Shown here one piece after another: positions 36,267 through 46,882 of a DNA stretch of 64,000 nt. A program made the position numbers and the translations under genes. The DNA is from Rheum nobile (lineage: Eukaryota > Streptophyta > Magnoliopsida > Caryophyllales > Polygonaceae), in the NCBI GenBank assembly GCA_027886185.1, contig WOAB01000476.1, forward strand, positions 62,001-126,000. Reading direction: 5' to 3'. How positions within the stretch are numbered: position 1 is the stretch's first letter; every line of letters begins with the position of its first letter. Below the pieces are notes generated by a model that was not told the origin of the DNA, searched no databases, and was given only the letters and a program-made list of their open reading frames with translations.

Positions 36267-36390
36267 TTTCGGGGTTGAAACCTTTTTAAGGGGGCGGTGA
36301 TGTAATATCCCTCTTTTCGAGCTGTTTTTCGGCCAAGTTTCGGGGTCAAAACATTTTTTAAGGGGGAAGTGATGTAATATCCCTCATTTT
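36247..36390 (+). repeat. 72-bp tandem duplication of the PPT/LTR boundary
   Basis: The end of pol, the polypurine tract and the first ~15 LTR bases occur twice. The LTR start TGTAATATCCCTC is at 36301 and again at 36373. Each is preceded by a GTTTCGGGGT...AAGGGGG tract. The copies differ at several bases, so the event is old. Which start was used for the last transposition is not clear. Confidence 0.85.
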
Positions 36391-36514
36391 AGTAAGGGTA
36401 TTTGGGTAATTTCCCAACCCTCGTTCTGTAATTGTGACGCGTTTGGGGAAATTCGGAATTTCTGTAACTCATATAATCTCTGTAATAATCCTTTGAGCAT
36501 TGTAAATATACATC
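36301..36514 (+). repeat. 3' LTR of the Tekay-type element, first segment
   Basis: This is the LTR start followed by a segment matching the right-hand element at 60025-60170 and, reversed, the ends of the LTRs in the left array. It is cut at 36514 by the Athila-like insertion. ACATC (36510-36514) recurs at 54748-54752, after which the LTR resumes with CGATGTATT. Confidence 0.85.
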
Positions 36515-37975
36515 TGATCAGCGCTACTTTGTAGGGTTTAACTAGGAGTTGTTACCGGTGTTTTGGGTACCATTTAGAGATGTTTAGAGCGTTATTGTGG
36601 ATATTGGAGTTGAGGAATAGAAGTGTAGATATGGTGGTTTGGATAAGCTTAAATGAAGATATATTGAAGAGAGAAAGAAGCCACCCAAGAAGACGAAGAA
36701 TAGACCCAATTGGGTCTACGGAAGCAAACCGCAGGCGCAGAATAAGGAGCCGCGATCGCGGAAGTGTGGCCGCGGGCGCGGGTGGTTGCGGAAGTTGGAC
36801 TCGGCTAATTCCAGAGAAAGCATGTGGAGGATTGAATTTTCCGCGATCGCGGAAATCCTTCCGCGATCGCGGAAATATGCATCAGGCGCGCGTTCAAAGT
36901 TTTCCGAAGTTTTTTTTTTCCTTTTTCTTTTATTTCTTTTATTCCGGTTATTGTTATTTCCTTTTAGATTTTATTTCCTATCTTTTGGAAATTAGGTTTA
37001 GCTAAGTCTATATATTCTTTCTTTAGAACATTAGTTTAGTAAGTTTGGTGCTCCCTAAGTTTGGTGGTCCCTAAGTTGGGTGTTCCCCAAGTTGGGTTCT
37101 ACCTTTCTTCATCTTTTCCCTTTTTTTAGTTTAGTTCTTTGTTTTGTTTTTGGCTAGACAATTGAAGCCTTGGTTTGAATTTGATATTGAGATTATTCTT
37201 TTTTTTTTATCCTTGAATGTTATGATTCTCTTGTGCTTCATCCCATTGAGTTCTATTGATTTCTCTAGCCTGATCACCTAGTTTTATTGGTATTATTCAT
37301 ATTGTATGATTAGGGTTTTTAATTCTATTGGTTGATCTAGTTCATCAATTGTTGTGATTAGTATTATTAATATTGGCTTCCCTAGCGTGACAAACTAGTT
37401 GAGATTGGTATTATCTATAGTACTAATTCTCCTAATTTGGTCAACTTGTTGAGATTAATATTATTCATACCTAATTCAGAGTAGCAACCACAATTTACTG
37501 GAACGAGTTGTGAATGTTTATTGTGAAGAGAATTGATTGCATGTCGAGTACTAACGAGTTGTTAAGTATTGCATGAGCCTATCTATTCCTGAACTTCCTA
37601 CTGCTGTTAGATTTATCTTGATAGTTTCTTGATTGTTTAATAGTTAGGATTACCAGGACTAGTTGGACTGGTAACTATTTCAGAACAGGGATTAGGACAT
37701 TTATGAGGATAGAGGACTAGGAATAATTAATGATCAATCAACTAAACTAAAGGTGAATATTTGTCTAACCAAGCTTTCTATGTTTTATTTATCATTTTCT
37801 TAGTTAGATTCAATCAAAACCCCCCCTTTTGTCTTTGTTATCAATTGGTGAATTATTGTGCAAACAGGATATATAACTTGATTCTCTGTGGGATTCGACC
37901 CTTGCTTACCAGACTACATTAGTTAGGTTTTTAAGGATTATTTTGATCAGGTGATACGACTAAAACCTGCTGTCA
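36515..37975 (+). repeat. Athila-like LTR, plus orientation (1,461 bp)
   Basis: It starts TGATCAGCGCTACTTTGTAG and ends CCTGCTGTCA before the PBS. It contains two perfect 16-bp GC palindromes (36839-36854 and 36859-36874), a TATA box at 37008-37016, and a ~16-bp four-fold repeat (TAAGTTTGGTGCTCCC and variants, 37038-37105) in the presumed transcript leader. Confidence 0.87.
36839..36874. repeat. Two perfect GC palindromes in the Athila-like LTR
   Basis: TTCCGCGATCGCGGAA occurs at 36839-36854 and 36859-36874, about 135-170 bp upstream of the TATA box. Related GC-rich words (GCCGCGATCGCGGAAG, GGCCGCGGGCGCGGG) lie just upstream at 36755-36785. The same palindrome family lies in U3 of the unrelated left array. 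Confidence 0.85.
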
Positions 37976-37978
37976 AAT

Positions 37979-37996
37979 TGGCGCCGTTGCCGGGGA
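37979..37996 (+). other. Primer binding site (tRNA-Asp type)
   Basis: TGGCGCCGTTGCCGGGGA begins three bases after the LTR end. This PBS is typical of Athila and related non-chromovirus gypsy elements. Confidence 0.85.
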
Positions 37997-38164
37997 GGCA
38001 AGTTTTGTTTTTCTTGTGTGTGTTTGTGTGCTAATTTGTGTGTGGACCTATCTTATGGTCCACACACGTGCTACTGACTCTCCACTCTTAGTTTTAGATA
38101 CAAAAATTGAGAGAACGCTCTCCTAGAGTCGCAGAGTGAACAGATCTTTGGTTTTTGACAACCC
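37997..38164 (+). other. Leader of the Athila-like element
   Basis: It contains a GTGTGGACC...GGTCCACAC inverted repeat (about 38040-38068) that is also present after the PBS of the second Athila-like element (44319-44345), so it is probably a conserved RNA hairpin. The leader stops at 38164, where inverted LTR sequence starts. Confidence 0.7.
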
Positions 38165-38551
38165 AACTTCGAACGCGCGCCTGATGCATATTTCCGCGAC
38201 CGCGGAAGGATTTCTACGATCGCGGAAAATTCAATCCTCCACATGCTTGATCTCGAATTAGCCGCGTCCATCTTCCGCGACCACCCGTGCCCACGGCCAC
38301 ACTTCCGCGATCGCGGCTCCATATTCCGCGCCCGCAGTTTGCTTCCGTAGACCCAGTTGGGTCTATTCTGCATCTTCTTGGGTGGCTTCCTTCTGTCTTC
38401 AATATATCTTCATTTAAGCTTCTCCAAACCACCATATCTACACTTCTATTCCTCAACTCCAATCTCCACAATAACGCTGTAAACATATCCAAATGGTACC
38501 CAAAATACCGATAATAACTCCTAGTTAAACCCTACAAAGTAGCGCTGATCA
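38165..38551 (-). repeat. Inverted U3 part of an Athila-like LTR
   Basis: The reverse complement matches the first ~390 bp of the LTR at 36515, including its GC palindromes (38190-38225). It is the 3' LTR remnant of the minus-oriented half. Its inner side abuts the PPT complement (38552-38570, ACTCCCCCATGCTTAAACC). Confidence 0.82.
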
Positions 38552-39593
38552 AACTCCCCCATGCTTAAACCTTGCTCGTCCTCGAGTAAGTTAAAATAAA
38601 CCTACTCCTCCAATCAAATCCCCAAGGTCTCAGGAAGCATAGAAAAACCATCTCCACTAAGAATTGCACCTAACCATGAAACTCCAAGGCACTAAAACAA
38701 TAAACTCAACACAACAATACACATATCACAACACCAATCAAGCTAAAAGGAAAGCAGAGTAGTTCCCCCAAGCTTATCCCGAACACCATAGAGTGAATAA
38801 CAATCTAATCCTAGCCTCCATCTATCTTCTTATGCCTCCCAGAGTGACCTACCCGAATCCTCCTTATATCACCTCTTCTTATGTCACCACGCCAGGAAAA
38901 ATGATGATTCCTAAAAATCACTCTTCTTCTTTTCACTCATTTTGCCAAGACGCCCTTTCGGGTTTTCACCAAGCCACTCATTTCATTTTTCAATAGATGG
39001 GCTCACATAAAACTCACATCACTCTTGACCAATTATTACCCCAGCCTAATGCTGGTCCAAGCCACCTGCTTATTGCCTAAGCCGCCCTTTCAGGTTTTCG
39101 ACTTATCCCATGATTTCTATTTTTGCCTTTTTTAAATTTTTGGCTTTTTCTTTTTCTTTTTTTTTCTCCTCAAACGACTAGCAAGTATAGAACACTCTCC
39201 CATGCTTAAACATTGCATTGTCCTCAATGTAATGAAAGACAAAAAAGAATGAAGCACAGGGAAAAGTGGAAAGGTACTCACAACCGTCGCCGAGTTGGCT
39301 TGGACTTGGAAGTTGTTGCTAGTGGTAAATCAATATAAGCACAAGTCTTTGGTGTTGTACCGGTCTTCAAACTCAAACTCTACCGTGCAACCAAATAAAT
39401 CCACTGTAAGGTGTAGTGGTACATCAAAGAAACGGGTTGCACGGCCTTCAATGAACACATAATGGAGCCTAGATGTAATCGTGGTGTGGGCTCTAGTGTT
39501 CCTCCTCCTCCACAACTATCAAATGTCGGGCCATCATCGTTGCCAAAATAAAGATGTGGGGCGAAAGACTCCTCCTTGGCAGCATGATGCACA
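38552..39593 (-). other. Non-coding 3' region of the minus-oriented Athila-like half
   Basis: The reverse complement resembles the region between the gag-protease ORF and 3' LTR of the second Athila-like element (about 45940-46882). Shared blocks include GCATGGGGGAGTT, GGTGGCTTGGACCAGCATTA and AAGGGCG. No protein function is recognised. It is interrupted at 39594-39598 (CCATC) by the CRM-like element and resumes at 53979. Confidence 0.75.
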
Positions 39594-39598
39594 CCATC

Positions 39599-40577
39599 TG
39601 ATGTGAATCCTTCCCATCAAGTCAAATCCTCCGAGCCAAGGCGCTCACCAAGGCTAGCCAACCTTGAACCTAGCTGAGAAGAGCCATCAAGCCAAGAAGA
39701 GGGCACTCCTATGAGACTCACACGAGCCAAGGCAAGGGACCTACAAGCCAAGCTCCACCTTGGACTCGCCACACTTGGGCCAACATCTAGTCGTCTAGGA
39801 GACTTCTTCTCCTTGATGACTATCTCGGCGCCAAACGAGGCCTAAGGCACTTTTCAAGGGCCTTTTGAGGCATTTAGTTCATGACATTTTTAAGACCTTG
39901 GTTTAGCATTTTATGCATGAATTTTAGGAGTTAATGTCTGCAATTAAACTCAAGTGGGACGGCTTGCTAGGGTATATGGCCGCCGCCCCCCCTTCATTTG
40001 TTCTTTAGCTTATCTTTGAATCCAAAAACACTCTCAAGAGAGAATTTTCATCGTTAAGCTCATGCAAATTTGCTTCTTTGTGAGTCATATCAAAGCATCC
40101 AAATTGCTCCTTGAATCCCCTTGGTGAGTCACATCCAAGCTAGATTCAAGAAACCTTGTTCTTCGTGGTGTGTCATATCCACATAGATCAAGCTACCCCT
40201 CGGCTCCTCCATCTTCCACCGCCGCCACTTCTACCCCTCAAAGTACACTCCATGCGCCACCCAACCACCACCAAGTGCCACCTCCAACGCGCCAACGCCT
40301 CCCTCAAACTGAAACCCTAATCGCTTCCCCATCGCTAGGGTTTCCTCCAACATCGCCTCACTTCCACCCTCCATAAATCGAGGCCCACGTCGGCGCCACC
40401 AGGCTCCTCTTGCACCACCATTCCTAACATCCTCCACCACCATTAGAGACCAAGACCGCCGCCAACCTCATCCGGCGCCTCCCTACATCCCGCTTCAAAA
40501 ATCGCCTCCCCGGGTTGCCGAAGGTTATCGTCCGGCCAAACTCTTGCACTGAAGCTCGCCCAAGTCGATCCTTGTCA
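39599..40577 (+). repeat. 5' LTR of the CRM-like element (979 bp)
   Basis: It starts TGATGTGAATCC and ends GATCCTTGTCA, two bases before the PBS. Its first ~245 bp equal the segment that encodes the pol C-terminus in the 3' copy. Confidence 0.9.
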
Positions 40578-40579
40578 AG

Positions 40580-40592
40580 TGGTATCAGAGCC
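40580..40592 (+). other. Primer binding site of the CRM-like element
   Basis: TGGTATCAGAGCC, initiator tRNA-Met type, two bases downstream of the LTR. Confidence 0.88.
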
Positions 40593-41532
40593 ACGCGAGG
40601 TTTGGCCTTCTAATCTATCCTTTTTTTAGTGCAAATTGTTCATTAGAAGTGCAAGCTTAGGTTTCCTAGTCTTTCACTTCCGATTTTGGCCTTGAGTTGT
40701 GTTTATCTCCATTGTTGTCTTGAAATCTTTTGCTTGCTTTGACTTCTGAATTTCCTGAGGTTGAAGAAGACCGTTGGCATATTAAAATCCAGTTACAAAA
40801 CAAGGAAAACCGTTACACAATTCTGCCATCATTTGCTAGTGAATTACTTACCATAATTGGCTTTTATTTCCTTATTTGCTAGCATTCATTGACCCCTATT
40901 TGCAGCCAATCCTTAGCCACGTTTGTTACCTTGCTTTTGGTGTATATTCTTGCTTACTAAGTTGCTGCATAAATCAAGTAGTGGACTTAGGTTAAGGGAA
41001 TTTCACTTTCACATACCTTGTGGCTAAGACAACACCGACATTGTGAAAAAAGGAAGATTGTTGGTGTGATTGTTCTCAAAATTTTGTGAGACCTTGTTTG
41101 CTATTTCAGTATTGTATTAAACTTCAAATCTTGTAGCTTTGCTCAAAAAAAAAAAAGAAAAAAGAAAAGTGCTCAAGAAAAACCCGGCCTAAATAGGAGA
41201 GGCCATAGAAAAAGTGAGCCATTGAAGAGCAATTCCGTTTTCTTCTCTTTCTTTTGTTTTACGTGAGGTGTTGGTTTGTTTGTGGTTGCTTGGGTGTGAT
41301 AGTGGTCGGTACCTTCCTTGCCATTGCTTGTGGCTCCAACTTGGTAGTGAAAATATACACCAATTTTTACCTTTCCCACAAACCCTAGCTCGTAACCTCA
41401 CTTAAGCTTGTTATTTCTTGTGGATATTTTGTGCTTGAAATTTACGGATTTTGAGGACCCTTGTGTGTGCTCGAGGGACCATTTGATTTGATTATCTTGT
41501 GGTTGTGCTTTGAGTGCTTTTGCTAGGTTATC
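40593..41532 (+). other. Leader of the CRM-like element
   Basis: A 940-bp untranslated leader with an A-rich tract (41146-41180). The gag ATG follows at 41533. Confidence 0.7.
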
Positions 41533-41740
41533 ATGGGTGACAACCTCAGGGAATCCGGCGGGGGCAAAAGTGCCTTAATCATCAACGAGCCCCCCACCCT
41601 ACAATCTATCATGGAGGCCCTAAGAGGGATAGAAAGCCGTCTTGATGGGCAATTGATGGAAATCAAACAAGAAAACCAAGCGAGCATGAGAAGACTAGAG
41701 GCTAGGATAGAGACCTCCGAGCACAAGTTGGACGACATGT
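41533..41740 (+). pseudogene. gag: Start of CRM-like gag, cut by an insertion
   Basis: The frame opens with ATG in MGDNLRESGGG. It contains a heptad-rich stretch (ALRGIESRLDGQLMEIKQEN and onward) likely to form a coiled coil in Gag. After 69 codons it is cut by the second Athila-like element at the duplicated CATGT (41736-41740). The gag resumes in frame-compatible register at 43212 (duplicate) and 48354 (main copy). The apparent short ORF ending at 41760 runs into LTR sequence. Confidence 0.8.
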
Positions 41741-43206
41741 TGATAAGCACTACTTTGTAGGGCTTAAGTAAGAGTCTTTAGAGGGTTTATTGGTGCCATT
41801 CGGGTAGATTTAGACACATTTATGTGTATGGCGTTTGGGGGCAAAGTTTGGTGTTTTTGGAGGTGTTTGAGCTGTTTTGGAGATCATAGGAAGCCACAAG
41901 GAGAAGACGCCAAGAAAGTGAAGAGAAGAGTAGAAGAACAATGGGCTGAATTTAAATGGTTCGTTCTCTCTACTCAGATGTCCAAATGGAGTGATTCCAA
42001 TTCGAGGAGTTAGATCTTGAAGTCTACTACAAGTCCTCAAAATATGAGCGCAATCCGAGTTGGGAATCAAAAGTTATGGCATTTTTACTGAAGTGTCGCA
42101 GAAGCTGAAGTACTGGAATCCCACCGCACCCAGCGGTGGGCACTGCCGCACCCGCGGCGAGGTCGTCAGAGAACTGGAGTTTCTGTTAAATGGCCGCACC
42201 CGGCGGTGGAGCCACCGCACCCGCGGTGGAGACGCGCTGAAAGTCTTTTACGAGTTTTCTTATTCCCGTTTTATTTTATTTCCGAAACTTTATTTCCAAG
42301 TTTGTTATTTTTCTTTTCTTTATTTCTGAATTATTACTTTAGTATTTAAGTTAGGTTTAAGACTTTTTAGAGAGGATCCAATTCTCTAAACCTAGTTGCC
42401 ACAGAGAAAATAGTTAGACCTAGTTTCATTCATCGTTGTTTTTCCCTTTTGCTCAGGCAGACAATTGAAGCCTTTGGATTGATTGGATTGTGAGGTTATT
42501 CCTTTACTCTTTCTATGATTGTATTAATTTTCTCTCGTGCTTAATCTCATTGATCATATATCGATTCCCCTTGATTTGTTGATTAGGAAATCAATTAGAT
42601 TGTTAATAGTAGTTCCCTCTAGTCTGACAACCTAGAGAAATTAGTATTATGCTATTGGTTCCCCTTTTCCATACAACCTGTTGAGATTGTTATTGATCAT
42701 ACTACTAAGGATTAGACGATACTGGTTGAGAATCTAAATCCCTTAGTTTGTGTAGAGAATTAATTGCATGCAATTGTATGACTGGTTGCTACACTTGCAT
42801 GTACCTATCTATTCCTGAACTTCCTGCTGCTATTGAATTAAATCGTGAAGGTTAGTAGGGATTTGTTTAATAGTTAGGGTTATCAAGACTGGTTGGACTG
42901 GTAACTATTTCAGAACAAGGATTAGGACTTTCATGAGTATTGAGGACTAGGAATAACCAATGATCGATCTATCAATCTGAAGTGTGGATATTTGTTTGGC
43001 TGAGTTATTTTTCCAATTTGATTTCAAGTCTTTGTTTTTATTTATTTTGGTTTTAATCAGCAAACCCCCTTGGTTACTTGTTGGTATACAATTACATCAT
43101 TGGAATAGTATTTGATTCTCTGTGGGATTCGATCCTTACTTACCAGACTACATTAGTTAGGTTTGTTTAGGATTATTTTGTATAGGTGTCACGACAACGC
43201 CTATCA
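41741..43206 (+). repeat. Athila-like LTR in solo configuration
   Basis: It is flanked on both sides by CATGT and by gag sequence, so locally it looks like a solo LTR. It starts TGATAAGCACTACTTTGTAG and ends ACGCCTATCA. GC-rich inverted words occupy 42121-42230, and a TATA-like AGTATTTAAG lies at 42341-42350. Confidence 0.88.
42119..42230. repeat. CCGC-rich imperfect palindromes in Athila-like U3
   Basis: CCACCGCACCCAGCGGTGG (42121-42139) and CCACCGCACCCGCGGTGG (42212-42229) are imperfect inverted repeats. CCGCACCCGGCGG lies between them. They lie about 110-220 bp upstream of the TATA-like motif. The same block recurs at 47261-47372 in the other LTR. The core differs from TTCCGCGNNCGCGGAA but position and style agree. 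Confidence 0.75.
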
Positions 43207-43211
43207 CATGT

Positions 43212-44095
43212 CAAGGATTTGTGTGAGCATTCTGCACTCACTAGTGGAGGCCCAATCTTCACACAACAAGCCCGGTGACATGGCCATGCCACTCTTGCCC
43301 GGCGCCTCCACCAACCAAGCACCGGCCATTCCTTCCTCTAGTGGCGTCCAAGGTATGACTCTTCCTATTTCCGCGCCTATAAATTCTATATTTCCAGCCG
43401 TGGCCACTAATTTTTTAGGCCAAGATGTGAGGAGGCTCCATGCAGAGGTGAATGCCACCTATGAGCCACAAGGGAGCCAAACTAGGCTCACGATGCCTCT
43501 CACCCTTCCCGTAAGAAATGTCCAAGGCCGAAGGCAAGGCCAAGGCTTGGGGCATGCAGCTGGGCAAGGCGCAAGGAATGAGGAGATGTTTGATCAAGGA
43601 GATAGGTATGGGAGGCAACAAGAACCCTTCCTACAAGGAGGCCGAGGCTACTACCCACCAAGGCAATATGACTATGATCAACCAAGGATGCCCAAGACCA
43701 ACTTGGACGTGGAGAAGTTTGGCAAGTCGGCTGACCCGGAAGAGTGCCTCCATTGGATTAACAAGACTGAACAAGTCTTTGATTTCCAAGGCCTCAATGA
43801 TGCCCAACGAGTTGCCGTGGCTAGCATCCGCTTTGAGGGCTTTGCGGACCAATGGTGGGCCGAGGACAAGGAGGAGAGAGCACAAGCCGGCTATGATCCC
43901 ATAGACACTTGGGAAGAGCTCAAGTTGGCACTCAAGCATAGATTTGTTCCGGAGAACATTGCAGCCCGGATTCATGAGAGACTACAACAACTCAAACAAG
44001 GTACTAGAACCCCAGATGAGTATTACAAAGAGTTGAAAACTTTATTGTTTAGATCCGGTATTAAATTTCCTAACGAGTATGTTGTGTCTAAATTT
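43212..44095 (+). pseudogene. gag: Duplicated fragment of CRM-like gag
   Basis: It matches 48354-49237 with only a few differences and encodes the capsid region with PEECLHWINKTEQVFDF, WWAEDKEERAQ and GTRTPDEYYKELKTLL. It breaks off after VVSKF, where the sequence switches to the end of the Athila-like LTR (ATTT shared at the join). The fragment is separated from the gag start by the solo LTR. Confidence 0.88.
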
Positions 44096-44254
44096 TGGTT
44101 TTAATCAGCAAACCCCCTTGGTTACTTGTTGGTATACAATTACATCATTGGAATAGTATTTGATTCTCTGTGGGATTCGACCCTTACTTACCAGACTACA
44201 TTAGTTAGGTTTGTTTAGGATTATTTTGTATAGGTGTCACGACAACGCCTATCA
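44092..44254 (+). repeat. 3' terminal fragment of the Athila-like LTR
   Basis: These are the last 163 bp of the LTR, ending ACGCCTATCA, directly joined to the gag duplicate on its left and followed by the PBS on its right. It is the remnant of the original 5' LTR of this element. Confidence 0.87.
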
Positions 44255-44257
44255 AAT

Positions 44258-44275
44258 TGGCGCCGTTGCCGGGGA
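44258..44275 (+). other. Primer binding site (tRNA-Asp type)
   Basis: TGGCGCCGTTGCCGGGGA, identical to the PBS of the other Athila-like insertion at 37979. A GTGTGGACC...GGTCCACAC hairpin follows in the leader. Confidence 0.87.
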
Positions 44276-44386
44276 GTCAATTTTACTATTCTAATTGTGT
44301 GTTTGTTTACCAACTGTTGTGTGGACCTATCTTACGGTCCACACCTGTGTTACTAATTGGTTTCATTGAGATCTCAATCCAGACAG

Positions 44387-45526
44387 ATGGCAGCATTTGA
44401 TTTTTACTATCAGCAGCAAGACTGGCCCCATTACTATCCTGAACCTCAAGAGACGAGCCAAAGTTCATATACGTCAATGGAGGAGGGCTTCAAGTCACTT
44501 GTGCAGAGCATGATGACTATTCATCAGGCGACAAACTCCAACATCCAACTTCTAACAACTCAAGTTGGAAGTTTGGCAACTCAGCTTGGAAGGTTGGCTC
44601 AAGTTGTGGCAAATATGAATGAGGATTTTGAAAAGCCATCACCCCAACCGACCCCAGTGGCTAATGTGAGTGGCATATCACAACTGAAAGGAGAAAAGAC
44701 AGAGGAGAAAGTCGAGAACCAGCGTCCGCAAGTTTGGATAAAATTTTGCGGATCAGTTCTTGGAGTATACCCTTTGGAAGCGATTCCTGTTGATTACACT
44801 CCTCCACCTCGTGGTCCTAGGAAGCCACCTCCTCACCTTCCTAAGATGCTAAAAGTGAAGAAGAAGCCGGTGCTTAATATGGAGCCGCACAGCTCCATAG
44901 GTGAGCATGAGGTAAATCTCCCTTTACTTGATCTGATGCATGTTGTGCCTAAATTTGCTAAATACATGAAATGCTTATGCTGGCCTAGGAAGAGGAAGAA
45001 ATTGACAGGAGTAATTAATTTGAATGAACATGTGTCTGCTGCATTCGGAAGACATTTGCCTGAAAAGTGTAGTGATCCTGACATGTTTCGTATTCCTTGT
45101 GATATAGGTTACTCCAGGTTTGATCATTGCATGTTAGACTTGGGCTCATCTATTAATGTGTTACCCTACTCTGTGTATAAATTGCTAGATCTTGGACCTT
45201 TGCTTGAAACTGATTTAGTTATTCAATTTGTGAATGGATCCAAAGTTTTTCCGAAAGGAATAGTTGAGGATGTTCTTGTAAAGGTTAATAAGATGATTTT
45301 TCCTGTGGATTTTGTGGTGTTAGGCATTGTTTATGATATGCATGTGCCCCCTATACTGTTAGGTAGGCCTTTTCTTAAGACTGCTAACATCCGAATCATT
45401 ATGAGTAGAGGTATTGTGTCTGTGAAGTATGGGGGTGATAGGGTGACATTTAAGATATTTGATCATAAGAAACACCCTCCTGATAGTAAGTCTGTGCTGT
45501 GTTCTGGATTGAGTGATATCACATGA
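44387..45526 (+). CDS. Athila-type Gag C-terminus fused to aspartic protease
   Basis: An intact 379-codon frame from the first ATG (44387; the open frame extends upstream to 44357 without ATG). The N-terminal ~90 residues are Gln-rich with a heptad pattern. A PPPRGPRKPPPHLPK linker leads to the Athila Gag-protease module: VNLPLLDLMHVVPKFAKYMK, then FRIPCDIGYSRFDHCMLDLG and the protease core D-L-G-S-S at 45137-45151, and VPPILLGRPFLKTANI. DLGSS replaces the usual DLGAS. The size is well below a full Athila Gag-Pol, and reverse transcriptase and integrase are missing, so this is a deletion derivative whose remaining frame has stayed open. Confidence 0.78.
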   Translation: MAAFDFYYQQQDWPHYYPEPQETSQSSYTSMEEGFKSLVQSMMTIHQATNSNIQLLTTQVGSLATQLGRLAQVVANMNEDFEKPSPQPTPVANVSGISQLKGEKTEEKVENQRPQVWIKFCGSVLGVYPLEAIPVDYTPPPRGPRKPPPHLPKMLKVKKKPVLNMEPHSSIGEHEVNLPLLDLMHVVPKFAKYMKCLCWPRKRKKLTGVINLNEHVSAAFGRHLPEKCSDPDMFRIPCDIGYSRFDHCMLDLGSSINVLPYSVYKLLDLGPLLETDLVIQFVNGSKVFPKGIVEDVLVKVNKMIFPVDFVVLGIVYDMHVPPILLGRPFLKTANIRIIMSRGIVSVKYGGDRVTFKIFDHKKHPPDSKSVLCSGLSDIT

Positions 45527-45588
45527 TCATAGTAGCACAATGTCAAGCCATGACAATAACTAAGGCGCTATCCGGGAGGCAACCCGAG

Positions 45589-45679
45589 GTATGCTTTTCT
45601 TTTCTTGTTTTTCTTTCCTTATTTTTGCATTTGTTTTGGTGTGTTTTTGTTCTTGTTTTTGTTTCCGACTAACCTGCAG
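45589..45679 (+). other. Candidate intron in the Athila-like 3' region
   Basis: A GTATGC donor follows the CGGGAGGCAACCCG stem-loop-like motif (45573-45586). A very T-rich tract leads to CTAACCTGCAG, which supplies a branch-like CTAAC and an AG acceptor. Athila-type elements are thought to use spliced RNAs for 3' ORFs, so a splice here is plausible but unproven. Confidence 0.35.
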
Positions 45680-45690
45680 GGAGGAGACCC

Positions 45691-45945
45691 ATGCCTATTG
45701 AAGAAAGTGTTTACCACCATTGTAAGTCTTTCCTTCCCTGCACTAAGTCACCCCCCGAAAAAACCTTAAACGGGGAGCAAAAAAATAAAAAAAAAATAAT
45801 AAAAAAAGTTTTACCGAAGGCTAGCTGTCCAGAATTTCCCATGGAGAAGGTGCGTATCATGTTGTCAAGGAGGATACATTGCCTTATACTTGATTTGGCA
45901 ACGATGATGGCCCTACAATTGACAGCTGAGGAGAAGGAACACTAG
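45691..45945 (+). CDS. Small unrecognised ORF in the Athila-like 3' region
   Basis: An 84-codon frame, Lys-rich in the middle because of an A-run (45779-45806). It occupies the position of the 3' (env-like) ORF of Athila elements but shows no signal peptide or membrane segment. Related DNA on the minus strand near 53979-54020 and 39500-39593 lacks the frame. It could be a remnant or chance. Confidence 0.25.
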   Translation: MPIEESVYHHCKSFLPCTKSPPEKTLNGEQKNKKKIIKKVLPKASCPEFPMEKVRIMLSRRIHCLILDLATMMALQLTAEEKEH

Positions 45946-46882
45946 AACCCACACCATGATTACATCTGGGCTCCACCATGTGTTCCTAGAAGGCCGTGCA
46001 ACCCCGCCATACATGCTATACCACTATTCACCAAAGTGGTTCCCTTTTGGTTGCACGGTAGGAGAAGATTATAGAGTTGATGAAGACACCCGCCCAACAC
46101 CAGAGACCTAGGCATTTATTGAGAAGACCGCCAGCGACACCTACAGTGTCCAAGCAGCTTGGAGACGTTTGTGAGTTATTTTTTGCTTTTCCCTGTGCTT
46201 CTATTCTTTTATCTTTCATTACATTGAGGACAATGCAATGTTTAAGCATGGGGGAGAGTTCTATACTTGCTACGTCGCTGAGGAGAAAAAGAATAAAGAA
46301 AAAAGCCAAAAATTGAAAAAAGGCATACATAAAAATCCTGGGATAGGTCGAAAACCCGAAAGGGCGGCCTAGGCAATAAGCAGGTGGCTTGGACCAGCAT
46401 TAGGCTGGGGTAATATGAGGTCAAGAGTGACGTGAGCATAATGTGAGCACATCTTTGAAAAAAAAATATGAGTGGCTTGGTGAAAACCCGAAAGGGCGCC
46501 TTGGCAAAATGAGCGAAAAAGAAGAAGAGTGATTTTAGGATTTCTCTTTATTCTTGGCGAGGCGTCATAAGAAGAGGAGTCAAAGAAGGATTGTCGGGTA
46601 GGTCACTCTGGGAGGCATAAGGAGCAATAGATGGAGGCTAGGATTAGAGGTTACTCATACTATTGGATGTCCGGGTTATGCTTGGGGGAAGTACTCTGCT
46701 TGCCCCTTAAGCTTGTTGAGTATGGATGTGTTGTAGATGAGATTGGTGCCAGGAGCTTTGGCATGGGTTAGGTGACTCTTAGTTGGAGGATATGCTTCCT
46801 GAGACCTTGGGTGCTGCATTGGAGGAGTAGACTCTTTATTAGTTTACTCGAGGACGAGCAAAGGTCTAAGCATGGGGGAGTT
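45946..46882 (+). other. Athila-like 3' untranslated region and PPT
   Basis: Non-coding. It contains conserved blocks shared with 38552-39593 and ends with a PPT context (AAGCATGGGGGAGTT, 46868-46882) directly before the LTR. Confidence 0.75.
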
